The notes: generated by a model from the sequence alone, not told the origin. Numbered from the stretch's first letter, positions 1 through 9,107 are shown. The stretch: DNA of 64,000 nt from an uncultured Dialister sp. (GCA_934178345.1 CAKPQG010000005.1:59664-123663), one strand, 5' to 3'. A program made the numbers and translations.

Positions 1-1267
1 AGTATGATCGAGCCACTTGGTCTACTTCCGAAAAATCACCTTTCTTCACCATAGGAGATTTAAGCGCTTGAATGAGTTTTGGATACTCCTTGAAAAGTCT
101 TTCCCCTCTTACCAAAGGCGTGACTGTCCGCTCTTTTATCGGGATGTCTTTCTTTAAAACGTCCTTAACGTAGTAGTATTTAATTGCGATATTATTTTCC
201 ATTGCCGCAAGAGACTCTTCCCCATCGTAGAAGGAAAAGTTAATTTCGCCTACGTCAATACTATTCTTTTTGAGGAACTTTCTTGTCTCTTCGTATTTCT
301 TGTGAAAAGTATCGCTATCCATCTTCGTCGGTTCTTCATAATTCACCACCGGCTTTCTCACGGTATAGGCATCTCTGGAAAAGACTTCGTTCGCCCTAGA
401 CTTCCGTGGGTTTATCATGTCCTTATCCCCGATCAGCGTGATCTCCCCAAAGTCCCCGAATGGGATATCCCTCTTCGTGATGGCGAGGGAAGGCATCGGG
501 AGGCCGCCTAGCTTGATGGCTTCTCTCAATTTGCCAGCAGAAACATTGTGATAGACGACGAGGTCTTTGTCTGCAGCCGTCTGGTAATAGGTGGGATTTT
601 CGCTTTTCAGCTTGACAAGATCCTCCTCATTTGCTACATTAGCAGCAGATAAAAGGTTATCGACTTTTTCTTTGGGAATGAGCCAATGGGGCTGCTCTGA
701 AGAAATCCAGTCGATAGCCTTTTTTCTATTGGCATACTCAAGATTCCCTGCCTCTAGCTGCTTTTTAAACCACTCATACGATGGCTCTCCGGTTTTTCTA
801 TCCGTCTTCCCGTAAGTGCTTGTCATTCGTTTGACTTTATACCCGTCGCTCATGTGTTCCAATTCCATAGGAACCACGATGGTAGCTCCATTCTTATCTT
901 TGAGCTCAAGCACGATCACCTTGCGCACTTCTCCGTTTTTTCCACTGTATGTGAAAAAGATCATCATCGGATCCGTAAGTGCACGTGGAATTTGTTTCAT
1001 GATGTCCGGAGTGATATCCGTATGCTTGTCTACTAAAACTTTTTTCAAATCGGATACAAAAATTTCAACCGGCAGAACTTCAGCTCCTACAAGCCTCATC
1101 ACAAGCGGAGTCCTCATGACTTGGATAGTATCTGTGGAAATCTTTCCTGCCATGAAACGGTCTACGCTATCTGCGAAGGATTTCTCATCTGCGTCCAGCT
1201 GCTGCTCGGCCATGCCCTTCTTTGTCAACTTGTCCGATAGAACGTTATGGGCATATTCTCCAGCCAT
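1..1267 (-). CDS. Polyvalent-protein fragment with MuF-C-like domain (copy 1), cut by the window edge
   Basis: The frame stays open from 1267 to the left window edge, so the C-terminus is missing. The first about 130 residues resemble the phage MuF C-terminal domain: a TPLVMRLVGAEVLPVEI segment, a DKH turn, then QIPRALTDPMMIF and a NGATIVVP strand. Near residues 235-270 lies a second conserved block, VVYHNVSAGKL followed by GGLPMPSLAIT and FGEITLIGD. I recall that block in large polyvalent proteins of phages and conjugative elements but cannot name its fold. The ATG at 1267 is shared with copy 2 (both read YHQMAGEYAHNV). The frame continues upstream to about 1384 without a stop, so the true start may lie beyond the transposase remnant. 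Probably a prophage or ICE relic; activity is unknown. Confidence 0.55.
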   Translation of the reverse strand, partial: MAGEYAHNVLSDKLTKKGMAEQQLDADEKSFADSVDRFMAGKISTDTIQVMRTPLVMRLVGAEVLPVEIFVSDLKKVLVDKHTDITPDIMKQIPRALTDPMMIFFTYSGKNGEVRKVIVLELKDKNGATIVVPMELEHMSDGYKVKRMTSTYGKTDRKTGEPSYEWFKKQLEAGNLEYANRKKAIDWISSEQPHWLIPKEKVDNLLSAANVANEEDLVKLKSENPTYYQTAADKDLVVYHNVSAGKLREAIKLGGLPMPSLAITKRDIPFGDFGEITLIGDKDMINPRKSRANEVFSRDAYTVRKPVVNYEEPTKMDSDTFHKKYEETRKFLKKNSIDVGEINFSFYDGEESLAAMENNIAIKYYYVKDVLKKDIPIKERTVTPLVRGERLFKEYPKLIQALKSPMVKKGDFSEVDQVARSY

Positions 1268-1384
1268 TTGGTGATAGGCATTTTTCTTGACGATGCCAAG
1301 CGCATTTGGTAAACTATCTATGGTAATAGCGGAATTGTTCTGACTGGTCGTCCCTGCGTCTTTATACGAAAGGCTGCCAGCGGA

Positions 1385-1857
1385 ATGTTCCGCTATTATC
1401 TTATCTATGGATTCTTTTTCCCCGGCCATACCCGTACAGAGGCGGATCTGGAGGAGGTAGACAAACTGCAGAGCTATCTGGAAAGAAATGCTCCCTATAT
1501 CCCAAGCCTGAGCCAGCGCGGCATCCATACAGAAATCCACTTGGGTACTACAGAAACGAATCACCGGTTCTACAGCTATCGCATGAAACGGCAGGGGCGG
1601 AGCTGGTCCAGCGAAGGAATGGAGTACATGGTCTGGGTACTGACCGCCCGGAAGAATAAGACGCTTACGCAAGCCCTCTTGTACCATGCTAATGGGAAGA
1701 GCTACAAAAAAAGATGGATAGAGCCATGCACAAAGCCGTGGTGCGGGCAGAGCGCAGAATGAGAAACTATAGACCAGGATGCCTGGAAGGGCGTATAGGC
1801 GTTTATGGAGCTTCTTCCCCCATGGGAAGACTTGCCAGAGCGAGACAGAAATACTGA
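1385..1857 (+). pseudogene. ISLre2/UPF0236-type transposase remnant, frameshifted
   Basis: Residues such as YSYRMKRQGRSWSSEGMEYM match the C-terminal part of UPF0236/ISLre2 transposases as I know them. The N-terminal half and catalytic region are absent. One frame stops at 1762, but a shift within the run of seven A near 1708-1714 gives a frame that continues naturally (KKMDRAMHKAVVRAERRM, then GRLARARQKY) to a TGA at 1855-1857. The element is therefore truncated at its 5' side and frameshifted, and it cannot encode a full transposase. It lies between the two MuF-C copies and ends where copy 2 loses its C-terminus. A programmed shift on the A-run cannot be excluded, but the missing N-terminus makes decay more likely. 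Confidence 0.6.
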
Positions 1858-1923
1858 TTAAACCGAAGCCACGGAGATAGTAATTACCGACAGTCAAATG
1901 AATTATCGAGGAAAACTTGACAC

Positions 1924-2606
1924 TTACGGATTTTCGCTTTTCAGCTTGACAAGATCCTCCTCATTTGCTACATTAGGAGCAGATAAAAGGTTATCAACTT
2001 TTTCTTCGGGTATGAGCCAATTAGGGCTTCTCTGGAGAATTTCGTTGATAGCCTTTTTTCTATTGAGATAAAGCAAATTTCCTTCATCTAATTGACTGTT
2101 AAACCACTCATATGATGGGTTCTTCGACTTCTTTTTCGTCTTCCCATATGCGCTTGCAATTCGGTTGATTTCGTAATTTTTCTCGTAGTCACTTTTAGCT
2201 CAAACGGGACGACGATGGTTGCCCCATTGCTATCTTTGAGGTCTACCACCACTACGCGGCGCTCCTCTCCGTTCGGTCCTGTATAAGACTTAAAGATCAT
2301 GATTGGATTTGTAAGCGCCCGCGGCAGCTGCTTCATGATCTCCGGTGTCATGTCTCCTGCATGCTTTCCGTTCAGGATTTTCTCAAGATCTGTCTTGGCG
2401 ATTTCCACAGGAAGGACTTCAGCTCCGGTTAGTTCCAGCACGAGAGGCGTTGTCATCACGCGAACCATGGGCGACTTTTCTTTACCGGCAATGAAACAAT
2501 CTACGCTGTCCACGAAAGATTTCTCATCTGCGTCCAGCTGCCGCTCGGCCATATCCTTCTTTGTCGACTTGCCCGATAGGACGTTATGGGCATATTCTCC
2601 AGCCAT
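1924..2606 (-). pseudogene. MuF-C-like polyvalent-protein domain (copy 2), frameshifted and truncated
   Basis: This is a paralogue of the fragment at 1-1267, starting MAGEYAHNVLSGKSTKKDMAE and carrying TPLVLELTGAEVLPVEI and QLPRALTNPIMIF. The first frame runs to 2088, but homology to copy 1 leaves it near 2188 and resumes in another frame (NPSYEWFNSQLDEGNLLYLN, then WLIPEEKVDNLLSA). That frame ends at a TAA at 1924-1926, exactly where copy 1 goes on into its second domain. Copy 2 is thus frameshifted once and cut short at the junction with the transposase remnant. DNA at 1930-1990 is nearly identical to 597-657, which points to recent duplication or conversion. It lies in the same frame as the LPD3-like piece upstream. 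Confidence 0.6.
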
Positions 2607-2714
2607 TTGGTGATAGGTTCTGCTCTCTTCGAAGTCGTTTACAACACTCGGCAGGACTTCTCCATTTTCCCCCCCGATTTTATTGGTAGTTTCTTTGACT
2701 TTTACCAGCCATCC

Positions 2715-3272
2715 CTATATACTATGAGTAAAGAGAACTCCCTCAGACTGTACCCCGTTTTTGGAATCGGGCCCCCCAGTCTGGGCGGGGTTCTTTTTTA
2801 TTTCCGTAATGTCTCCATCATAGAAATACTTTCTCCCATTGGCCTCTTCTCTTACTACGATTCTTGCAAAGCATTCTTTTCCATCGAGCTTAATTTTCAT
2901 CCCATAGTATCTGTATGAAACAGTGCTCTGATTTAGCTTTTGGACTCTGTCTGGATCTTTTGCATCTTCATACAGGAATACAGACTTGGCGATTAGCTCT
3001 TTTAGATTCGGTATGAGCTGCAGTGTGCTATTTTCAGCCGAATGCCTCACTAATTCTTTGGCAGCGCTGACCAGCATTCTAATGTATTCCCCATCCCTGT
3101 TTCTAATAACAGCAGGCTCGTCCCGCTTGCCGCCTGCTCTTGAGGCAGGGAATAGGGCTCTATACAATTCTTTCGCGGCTTTTCCGATTTCTTTGGCAGA
3201 TGCCCCTCTGAATGTTGTTCTATTGCACTCTACAGGTTTGCTATGCAATAAATGAAAGAAAAAGTCGCACAT
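2715..3272 (-). pseudogene. LPD3-like domain fragment of a polyvalent protein
   Basis: The segment AAKELYRALFP, followed by LIPNLKELIAKSVFLYED, YYGMKIKLDGKECFARIVV and GRKYFYDGDITEIKK, resembles the large polyvalent protein-associated domain 3 (LPD3) or related BECR-fold domains of phage and ICE proteins. The family is known; the exact Pfam assignment is my judgement. The ATG at 3272 has no convincing ribosome site and its first residues (CDFFFHLL) look unrelated, so the 5' end is probably a junction. It ends at TAG 2715-2717, and the same frame continues straight into the MuF-C copy 2 linker. The LPD3 and MuF-C parts were therefore probably one protein, now split by a nonsense codon. Confidence 0.5.
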
Positions 3273-3342
3273 GTAAAATGGACGAGGAAGGACATTCAGG
3301 CTCTGTGTGGAATCATCGTATCCCTGTCATCGACAGCACGCG

Positions 3343-3377
3343 AAAAAAGTGACCCTCTTTTCGAAAAAAGGGTCACT
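3343..3377 (-). terminator. Intrinsic terminator (minus strand)
   Basis: A 9-bp inverted repeat AGTGACCCT/AGGGTCACT (3349-3357 with 3369-3377) is followed on the minus strand by six T. It would stop transcripts arriving from the secreted-protein gene at 3799-4467. No other supportable gene lies between 3273 and 3798; short open frames there have no ribosome site or family resemblance. Confidence 0.7.
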
Positions 3378-3798
3378 TCCATCACAAAGGCGCAGCAGGC
3401 TTTCGCAAGTATCCATGGAGGCATTCCCTGCAATCTGGCACCAGCGCATTTCACGGTTCATGTCGTACAAGTACGGCTAAACTTCGCTCTAGGGTTAGTC
3501 GTGGAGGCGAATCCTGCATGAGATCTTTTGACCTGCTGCATCTTTCTGTGATTTGTGTTTCTTACGCTCTCCGGCGGCTAGCACGCTTTCGAGTGGGAGA
3601 AAGGAAATCGGATCCGCCGCAAGCCCTCTCTGCTCTCCTTTCCTATAGGTTTGTGCACGAAGGAGTGCGGAGAAAGCTTTGGGCTCCCGGGAAGATTTTC
3701 CTCTCCGAGAAATACCATCGTAGAAATTCAAGATTTTACACGGTTTTCTTTTCATAAAATAAAAAATCTGAACATTCTACGATTGAGTTCGTGTTTCC

Positions 3799-4467
3799 TT
3801 AATTTCGCTCGGGATGATAGCCGGGGAGTGTGTTTGCGGGGACGCTAAGATCCAGATCATAGTCACTGAGCGGATCGATGTTGCTGGCGACCGCACGCTG
3901 GTAGTCTCCCATGGAGGCTCTGGACTGCATCGACTGATAATCTCCATATTCTGCCGCATCACAGTACCTTTCGATCGCTCTCACGCGGACATGAATTTCG
4001 TCCATCAGCTCGATGTAGCGGATTTCGTCCGGCTCGATGGTACCAAGGCCATTTTGTTTCGCGTAGGCACGCCATTGGATCATACTTTCATACTCTGCGA
4101 CGAGGCGTGCATTCGTCATTATCCAAGGCTGCGTGCGGTTGTCAAACCAGTCTGGGCGTGCGGAGAGTTCATCCGGCGGCCATGGATCGAGCGTGCCTGC
4201 AAAGGCAGTGGGATTCGTGCCATCTGGGCTTTCGATCCGCTTCACGCCATACTTCTCGGCTTCTCGTTCGCTTTTTTTCTGTTTCTCGCTCTTTGGCTGG
4301 GACTGTTTCACCGGTTTCTTTTTGGCAGAAGAGCCGAGAACGCTTCCGATGGCTTTATCCGCTGCTTTGCCTGCGATGTCTCCCCAGCCAAATGCCTCTG
4401 CTTCTCCGACAAGGCCGAAAAACAGGGCAGCGGTGAGCCCGATAGCAAGAATGGATTTCTTTTTCAT
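3799..4467 (-). CDS. Secreted hypothetical protein
   Basis: Product not recognised. It begins with a clear Sec signal peptide: MKKKS, a hydrophobic stretch ILAIGLTAALFFGLVG, and a likely cleavage after EAEA. A Lys/Ser-rich linker (about residues 40-70) and a mixed, Trp- and Tyr-containing C-terminal domain of about 140 residues follow. GGAGGCGGTT lies just upstream of two consecutive ATGs (4470 and 4467). I chose 4467 for its 8-base spacing; 4470 is equally possible. A longer frame to 4536 has no ribosome site. The protein would be exported to the periplasm or cell surface. It stands alone, with a family A repeat upstream and a terminator about 420 bp downstream. Confidence 0.7.
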   Translation of the reverse strand: MKKKSILAIGLTAALFFGLVGEAEAFGWGDIAGKAADKAIGSVLGSSAKKKPVKQSQPKSEKQKKSEREAEKYGVKRIESPDGTNPTAFAGTLDPWPPDELSARPDWFDNRTQPWIMTNARLVAEYESMIQWRAYAKQNGLGTIEPDEIRYIELMDEIHVRVRAIERYCDAAEYGDYQSMQSRASMGDYQRAVASNIDPLSDYDLDLSVPANTLPGYHPERN

Positions 4468-4551
4468 CATAACCGCCTCCTTTTGGACTATCACTATAAC
4501 CGCATTATAACATAAGTATATAGGAATTCCAAACAAACCAGAATGACGATG

Positions 4552-4718
4552 CTAGGGAAACGCTGATTAAATCACAGAATCAGATTTCATATGGATTTTT
4601 ATACATAGCGTCGTCGACATCCTCCTTAAATAGCTCGCTATTCGCGTCGAATGTCTCCTCGCTCTGTATAAAAATCCAAGAATGAAATCTGATAACGATT
4701 TAATCAGTGTTTCCCTAG
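4552..4718. repeat. Family A palindromic element, full copy A1
   Basis: This 167-bp element begins CTAGGGAAACGCTGATTAA and ends with the near-perfect inverse. Inside the terminal repeats, GGATTTTTATACATAG pairs with CTCTGTATAAAAATCC. The core has GACAT/ATGTC and ATAGC/GCTAT pairs around the motif TAGCTCGCTATTCGCG. It lies between the secreted-protein gene and the leuS terminator. Confidence 0.9.
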
Positions 4719-4736
4719 AAAGCACACTCTCGCATA

Positions 4737-4768
4737 TGAAAAGAGAAGCCTCACGGCTTCTCTTTTCG
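4737..4768 (-). terminator. leuS terminator
   Basis: AAGAGAAGCC TCAC GGCTTCTCTT forms a 10-bp stem with a 4-base loop, and a T-run follows on the minus strand. It lies 9 bases beyond the leuS stop codon. Confidence 0.85.
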
Positions 4769-4776
4769 CTTGCTTA

Positions 4777-7245
4777 TTATTTGACAACAATATTGACGAT
4801 TCTCTTCGGTACGACGATGACTTTCACGATGGTCTTGCCTTCAGTGAATTTCTGGATTTCCGGAAGAGCCTGGGCTTTTTCGCCGATTTCTTCGCGCGCC
4901 ATAGCGACCGGGACGGAGATTGTCGCGCGGACTTTGCCGTTGACCTGGACAGCGAGTTCGACTTCGTCGACGACGAGAGCAGATTCATCGCAGGCCGGCC
5001 AGGCAGCCAGGTGGATGCTTTCTTCCTTCTGCCCTGCACTCTGCCAGAGTTCTTCGGTCATGTGCGGAACGAATGGAGCAAGGAGGATGAGAAGGTTTCT
5101 GACGAGCTCGCCGGAAAGGCTTGCCTCGATGGTCTCATGCGCTTCAATGAAACGGTACATATCATTTACAAGTTCCATGATGGCAGAGATCGCGGTATTG
5201 AAAGCAAATTTTCCATCCAGATCTTCGGTGACTTTCTTGATGGTCTGGTGCAGTTTTCTTCTGAGAGCGAATTCCTCAGAGGAGAGTTTGCCTTTTTCTT
5301 CAGTCTGGATGTCTTTGTACTTGCCGACGATGTTCCAGACGCGTTTCAGGAAACGATAAGAACCTTCGACGCCCTGATCGGACCATTCGAGGTCTTTTTC
5401 CGGCGGAGCGGCGAAGAGGATGAAGAGGCGGGCGGTATCAGCGCCGTATTTCCCGACAATTTCTTCTGGGGAAACGACATTGCCGACGGATTTACTCATC
5501 TTGCCGCCATCTTTCAGGACCATGCCCTGACAGAGCAGGTTCGTGAATGGTTCCGGATAGTCGACCATGCCTTCATCCTGAAGGACTTTCATGAAGAAGC
5601 GGGAATACAGCAGGTGAAGAATCGCATGCTCGATGCCGCCGATGTACTGGTCGACCGGCATCCAGTAGTTTGCCTTATCTTTAGCGAATGGTTCTTCGGT
5701 ATTGTGCGGATCGCAGTAACGCAGGAAGTACCAGGAAGAGTCGATGAAGGTATCCATCGTATCGGTTTCTCTCGTAGCATCCGCGCCGCACTGCGGGCAT
5801 TTGCAATGGAGAAAAGCTTCACTGGTTTCGAGCGGAGAGGTCGCGCCAGCGACGAAGTTGACATCTTCCGGCAGCTTGACCGGGAGATCCTTTTCCGGCA
5901 CAAGCACGTTGCCGCAGTGCGGGCAGTGAATGATCGGGATCGGGCAGCCCCAGTAGCGCTGGCGGGAAATCAGCCAGTCACGCAGACGGTAGTTTACTTT
6001 GCCTTCACCGATGCCCATGTCTTCGAATTTCTTGGTGATGGCTTCACGCGCTTCTCCAGATTTCAGGCCGTCGAATTCAGCGGAGTTCACAAGGACGCCG
6101 TCAGCATCGTAGGCTTTGTCCATCTCTTCGAGAGAAAGGGAGCCGGCCTTGTTCTGGACGACGAGTTTCATCGGGAGGCTGTATTTCTTGGCGAAATCCC
6201 AGTCGCGCTGGTCGTGGGTCGGTACGGCCATGACAGCGCCGGTGCCGTATTCGTAGAGGACGTAGTTCGCGATCCAGATCGGCACGCGCTCGCCAGTCAG
6301 CGGATGGATGGCATAGCTGCCGGTGAACATGCCGAGTTTCGGTGCATCTTCCGCGGTGCGGACGATGTCGTTTTCATTTCTCATCTTTTCGATGAATTCT
6401 TCGAGTTTTGCCTTTTCCGGGTTATTCGCGATGAGTTTTTCGACGAGCGGATGTTCCGGAGCGAGGACCATGTAGGTGACGCCGTAGACGGTATCGACAC
6501 GGGTGGTATAGACCGGGATCTGATCATCCATGCCTTCGACTTTGAAGGAGAACTGCGTACCGGTGGAACGGCCGATCCAGTTTCTCTGCATGGTCTTTAC
6601 GCGTTCCGGCCAGCCTGGCATGTGGTCAAGGTCAGCGAGGAGGCGATCAGCGTAGTCGGTGATCTTCAGGAACCACTGGGAGAGGTCTTTCTTGACGACT
6701 TCATTCTTGCAGCGCCAGCAGCGGCCTTCTTCGACCTGTTCGTTCGCCAGAACGGTGTGGCAGCTTTCGCACCAGTTGACTTTCGCTTCTTTCTTGTAAG
6801 CGAGGCCTCTCTTGTAGAAAATCTCGAAGAGTTTCTGGGTGTGCTTGTAGTAGTCTTCGCGGCAGGTCAGGACTTTTCTGTCCCAGTCATAGGACAGGCC
6901 GAGTTCTTTCTGCTGACGGGTCATGTTGTCGATGTTGGAATAGGTCCATTCCGCCGGCGGAATGCCGTGCTTGATCGCCGCATTTTCGGCTGGCATGCCG
7001 AAGGCATCGAAGCCCATCGGATGGATGACATTGAAGCCCTGCATCGTCTTGAAACGGGCAACGACGTCACCGATGGAGTAGTTTCTGACATGGCCCATGT
7101 GGAGGTTGCCAGACGGGTACGGGAACATTTCCAGTACATAGTATTTCTTTCTGTTCGGGTCAGAATGAGTTTCAAATGCTTTGGTGTCCTCCCAGATTTT
7201 CTGCCATTTCTTTTCGATCTGCTGAGGTACGTACTTTTCGTGCAT
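4777..7245 (-). CDS. leuS: Leucyl-tRNA synthetase
   Basis: Charges tRNA-Leu with leucine in the cytoplasm. The 822-residue length is usual for bacterial LeuRS. The class I signatures are HMGH at about residues 49-52 (PYPSGNLHMGHVRNY) and KMSKS at 582-586. Between them lie a zinc-type CESC...CWRC segment and the CP1 editing region; an anticodon-binding domain follows. The start was set at ATG 7245 because GGAAGGTG precedes it and the homologous N-terminus MHEKYVPQQIEKKW begins there; a 42-residue in-frame extension has no support. The gene stands alone with its own promoter and terminator. No T-box leader is visible in the short 5' region, which is notable for a Firmicute aminoacyl-tRNA synthetase. 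Confidence 0.97.
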   Translation of the reverse strand: MHEKYVPQQIEKKWQKIWEDTKAFETHSDPNRKKYYVLEMFPYPSGNLHMGHVRNYSIGDVVARFKTMQGFNVIHPMGFDAFGMPAENAAIKHGIPPAEWTYSNIDNMTRQQKELGLSYDWDRKVLTCREDYYKHTQKLFEIFYKRGLAYKKEAKVNWCESCHTVLANEQVEEGRCWRCKNEVVKKDLSQWFLKITDYADRLLADLDHMPGWPERVKTMQRNWIGRSTGTQFSFKVEGMDDQIPVYTTRVDTVYGVTYMVLAPEHPLVEKLIANNPEKAKLEEFIEKMRNENDIVRTAEDAPKLGMFTGSYAIHPLTGERVPIWIANYVLYEYGTGAVMAVPTHDQRDWDFAKKYSLPMKLVVQNKAGSLSLEEMDKAYDADGVLVNSAEFDGLKSGEAREAITKKFEDMGIGEGKVNYRLRDWLISRQRYWGCPIPIIHCPHCGNVLVPEKDLPVKLPEDVNFVAGATSPLETSEAFLHCKCPQCGADATRETDTMDTFIDSSWYFLRYCDPHNTEEPFAKDKANYWMPVDQYIGGIEHAILHLLYSRFFMKVLQDEGMVDYPEPFTNLLCQGMVLKDGGKMSKSVGNVVSPEEIVGKYGADTARLFILFAAPPEKDLEWSDQGVEGSYRFLKRVWNIVGKYKDIQTEEKGKLSSEEFALRRKLHQTIKKVTEDLDGKFAFNTAISAIMELVNDMYRFIEAHETIEASLSGELVRNLLILLAPFVPHMTEELWQSAGQKEESIHLAAWPACDESALVVDEVELAVQVNGKVRATISVPVAMAREEIGEKAQALPEIQKFTEGKTIVKVIVVPKRIVNIVVK

Positions 7246-7303
7246 AGTTTCACCTTCCAAATTTTTCGTTACTGTCGCCATTTTTGATAAAACAGTTCTT
7301 ACT

Positions 7304-7332
7304 ATTATAGAGCCTGCCGCGGGTAGCGTCAA
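7304..7332 (-). promoter_or_regulatory. leuS promoter (sigma-70 type)
   Basis: On the minus strand, TTGACG (7332-7327), a 17-base spacer and TATAAT (7309-7304) lie about 60 bases upstream of the leuS start. The match to the housekeeping consensus is near perfect. Confidence 0.85.
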
Positions 7333-7378
7333 ATAGATTTTGGATTCTGAAAATGAGGTGTGAAGTTGCATCTGTAAG

Positions 7379-7402
7379 TGCTAAGGAAACGCTGATTAAG
7401 GA
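7379..7402. repeat. Family A terminal fragment
   Basis: CTAAGGAAACGCTGATTAAG is a single terminal repeat of the family A element with no partner arm. It lies between leuS and the ahpF-like gene. Confidence 0.7.
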
Positions 7403-7461
7403 AGGCTTCAAAAGGGAAAGCCCTTTTCTTTTTCTAGTCTCGTGAAAACTTCGTCTTCAAT

Positions 7462-7489
7462 AAAAAAGACAGCCTTTCGGCTGTCTTTT
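7462..7489 (-). terminator. ahpC-ahpF terminator
   Basis: AAAAGACAGCC TTTC GGCTGTCTTTT forms an 11-bp stem (7464-7474 with 7479-7489) and is followed by T residues on the minus strand. It begins directly at the stop codon of the reductase gene. Confidence 0.88.
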
Positions 7490-9093
7490 CACGCTCCAAG
7501 GATTCCCAGAATCTCTTCAAGGCTCTTTTTCCCAAAATATGTTTTTTCATCCATGATCAGGCAGGGAACGCTCATGATATTGTATTTTTTCTGCATATCC
7601 GGATAGTGCGCGAGATCATACACATCGACGGAGACGTTTTCGTTTTCCGCTGCGATGCGCTCGGCAGCAGCGACGAGGTCAGGGCACATGGTGCAGGAGA
7701 GAGAGACTGCGATTTCCATATGGACGGAACGTGAAATGGCTTTGATCCGCTGTTGGAGATCCCCCACATCCTGACCAGGGCCTGCCGCATTATAGAGTGC
7801 CAGAATAAAGGAATTAAATTCATGCCCACCGGGAACGCCGTGAAAACGGAGTCCGAGGTCCTTTCCTTCAGCGCTCTGGATAGAAATGGTGACGTCTGCA
7901 TTTCCTGACCTCACCACTTCATAGGAAAGCGTATGCGAAAGGCTGGTAAGTTCCTTCACAAGGTTTTCGGCCTCGTCGGCTAGCAGGCTGTCATCGCGAG
8001 TGACCACGATATGAAGCGGACGCTCAAACCGAGCAAGGACGGGCGAGAGGGCTTCTCGCATCGCATCGTCCAGGAAAGCCCCGACGGCAGCTTTTGGCTG
8101 AGCCTTTTCTTCCTGCTGCGTCTTTTTCGCCGTGTACGTGCGGCGGATGCCCAGTCGACGGTACAGATTTCCCAGATATTTTTCCATGGATGTCGCAGCG
8201 ATCGCGCCATCAGAAACAGCCGTCACGACCTGACGGAGCGGCTTCACGCAGATATCCCCCGCTGCGTATACGCCGGATACATTCGTCTGCTGTTCGCGAT
8301 CCGTCACGACATAGCCCGCAGGATCCAGCTCGACCTGCCCTTTCAAAAGGCCGCTCTCCGGCGCATAGCCGACGAAGACGAAGACCCCGAAAAAATCATC
8401 CGTTCCGGCTTCGCAGGCAGTCTCTTCCCCGCTATCCCGATTTCTCAGGACGACGCGACGGATCGCGCTGTCTCCTTCCACCCGTGCGACTTCCGTGCGA
8501 TAGGAAATCGTCACATCAGGGTGTTCTTTCAGCTCTTCAACCGCAGCCGTGGAAATCGAAAAATCCGCGCCGCGCACGATGACATGGACTTTCCGTGCGT
8601 ACTTCGTGAGAAAAAGTGCTTCCTCGACCGCCGCATACCCACCGCCGATGACGAAGATGTCCTTTCCGGTGAAGAACTCGCCATCACAGGTCGCGCAGTA
8701 GGCGACACCGTGTCCGCGAAATTCTATTTCCCCGGTAAAGCCCGCGAGCCGTGGATGTGCGCCGGCTGCATAGATGAGACCCATCGCCTCGAAGTCTCCG
8801 CGGTCGGTGCGTACCACTTTCGTATCACCGGCGAGTGAAAGCCCTGTCACGTTCGCCGAAAGGAATTCCGCACCGAAGGCCTCGGCTTGGCGTACCATTT
8901 CACGGGTCAGCGCTTCGCCGTCTGTCTTGAAAATGCCCGGGTAATTCACCACCTCGGAGGTGATCGTGATCTGTCCGCCCATCTTTTCTTTCTCGATGAC
9001 GAGGACATGAAAACGCGCTCTTGCCATATAAATAGCGGCGGAGAGCCCTGCCGGTCCTCCGCCTACTATTATGGCATCATATCTTTTTACCAT
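7489..9093 (-). CDS. Thioredoxin-reductase/AhpF-like flavoprotein with C-terminal redoxin domains
   Basis: Predicted NAD(P)H-dependent disulfide reductase that recharges the peroxiredoxin encoded just upstream. Residues 1 to about 310 are a thioredoxin-reductase-type FAD/NAD(P) module, with GGGPAGLSA at 11-19, redox site CATC at 133-136 and GGGYAAVEEA for nucleotide binding. Residues from about 340 to the end resemble the two thioredoxin-like folds of the AhpF N-terminal domain, with CTMC at 467-470. The order is therefore reversed relative to classical AhpF, an arrangement I know from anaerobic Firmicutes. AAGGAGCGG precedes ATG 9093, only 14 bases after the ahpC stop, so the two genes form an operon. 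The electron donor to AhpC is inferred from context. Confidence 0.88.
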   Translation of the reverse strand: MVKRYDAIIVGGGPAGLSAAIYMARARFHVLVIEKEKMGGQITITSEVVNYPGIFKTDGEALTREMVRQAEAFGAEFLSANVTGLSLAGDTKVVRTDRGDFEAMGLIYAAGAHPRLAGFTGEIEFRGHGVAYCATCDGEFFTGKDIFVIGGGYAAVEEALFLTKYARKVHVIVRGADFSISTAAVEELKEHPDVTISYRTEVARVEGDSAIRRVVLRNRDSGEETACEAGTDDFFGVFVFVGYAPESGLLKGQVELDPAGYVVTDREQQTNVSGVYAAGDICVKPLRQVVTAVSDGAIAATSMEKYLGNLYRRLGIRRTYTAKKTQQEEKAQPKAAVGAFLDDAMREALSPVLARFERPLHIVVTRDDSLLADEAENLVKELTSLSHTLSYEVVRSGNADVTISIQSAEGKDLGLRFHGVPGGHEFNSFILALYNAAGPGQDVGDLQQRIKAISRSVHMEIAVSLSCTMCPDLVAAAERIAAENENVSVDVYDLAHYPDMQKKYNIMSVPCLIMDEKTYFGKKSLEEILGILGA

Positions 9094-9107
9094 GATGCCG
9101 CTCCTTT

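Noticed and set aside
2715..2717. The in-frame TAG as a recoded sense codon
   Set aside because: The downstream part also carries a frameshift and a truncation, so simple decay explains it; no other gene here suggests amber recoding.
3495..3755. A short minus-strand open frame of 86 codons
   Set aside because: No ribosome site, unlikely composition, and it lies between a gene and its terminator; probably noncoding.
5011..7287. A very long open frame on the plus strand, antisense to leuS
   Set aside because: It mirrors the leuS codons, has no ribosome site and no family resemblance; leuS on the other strand is certain.
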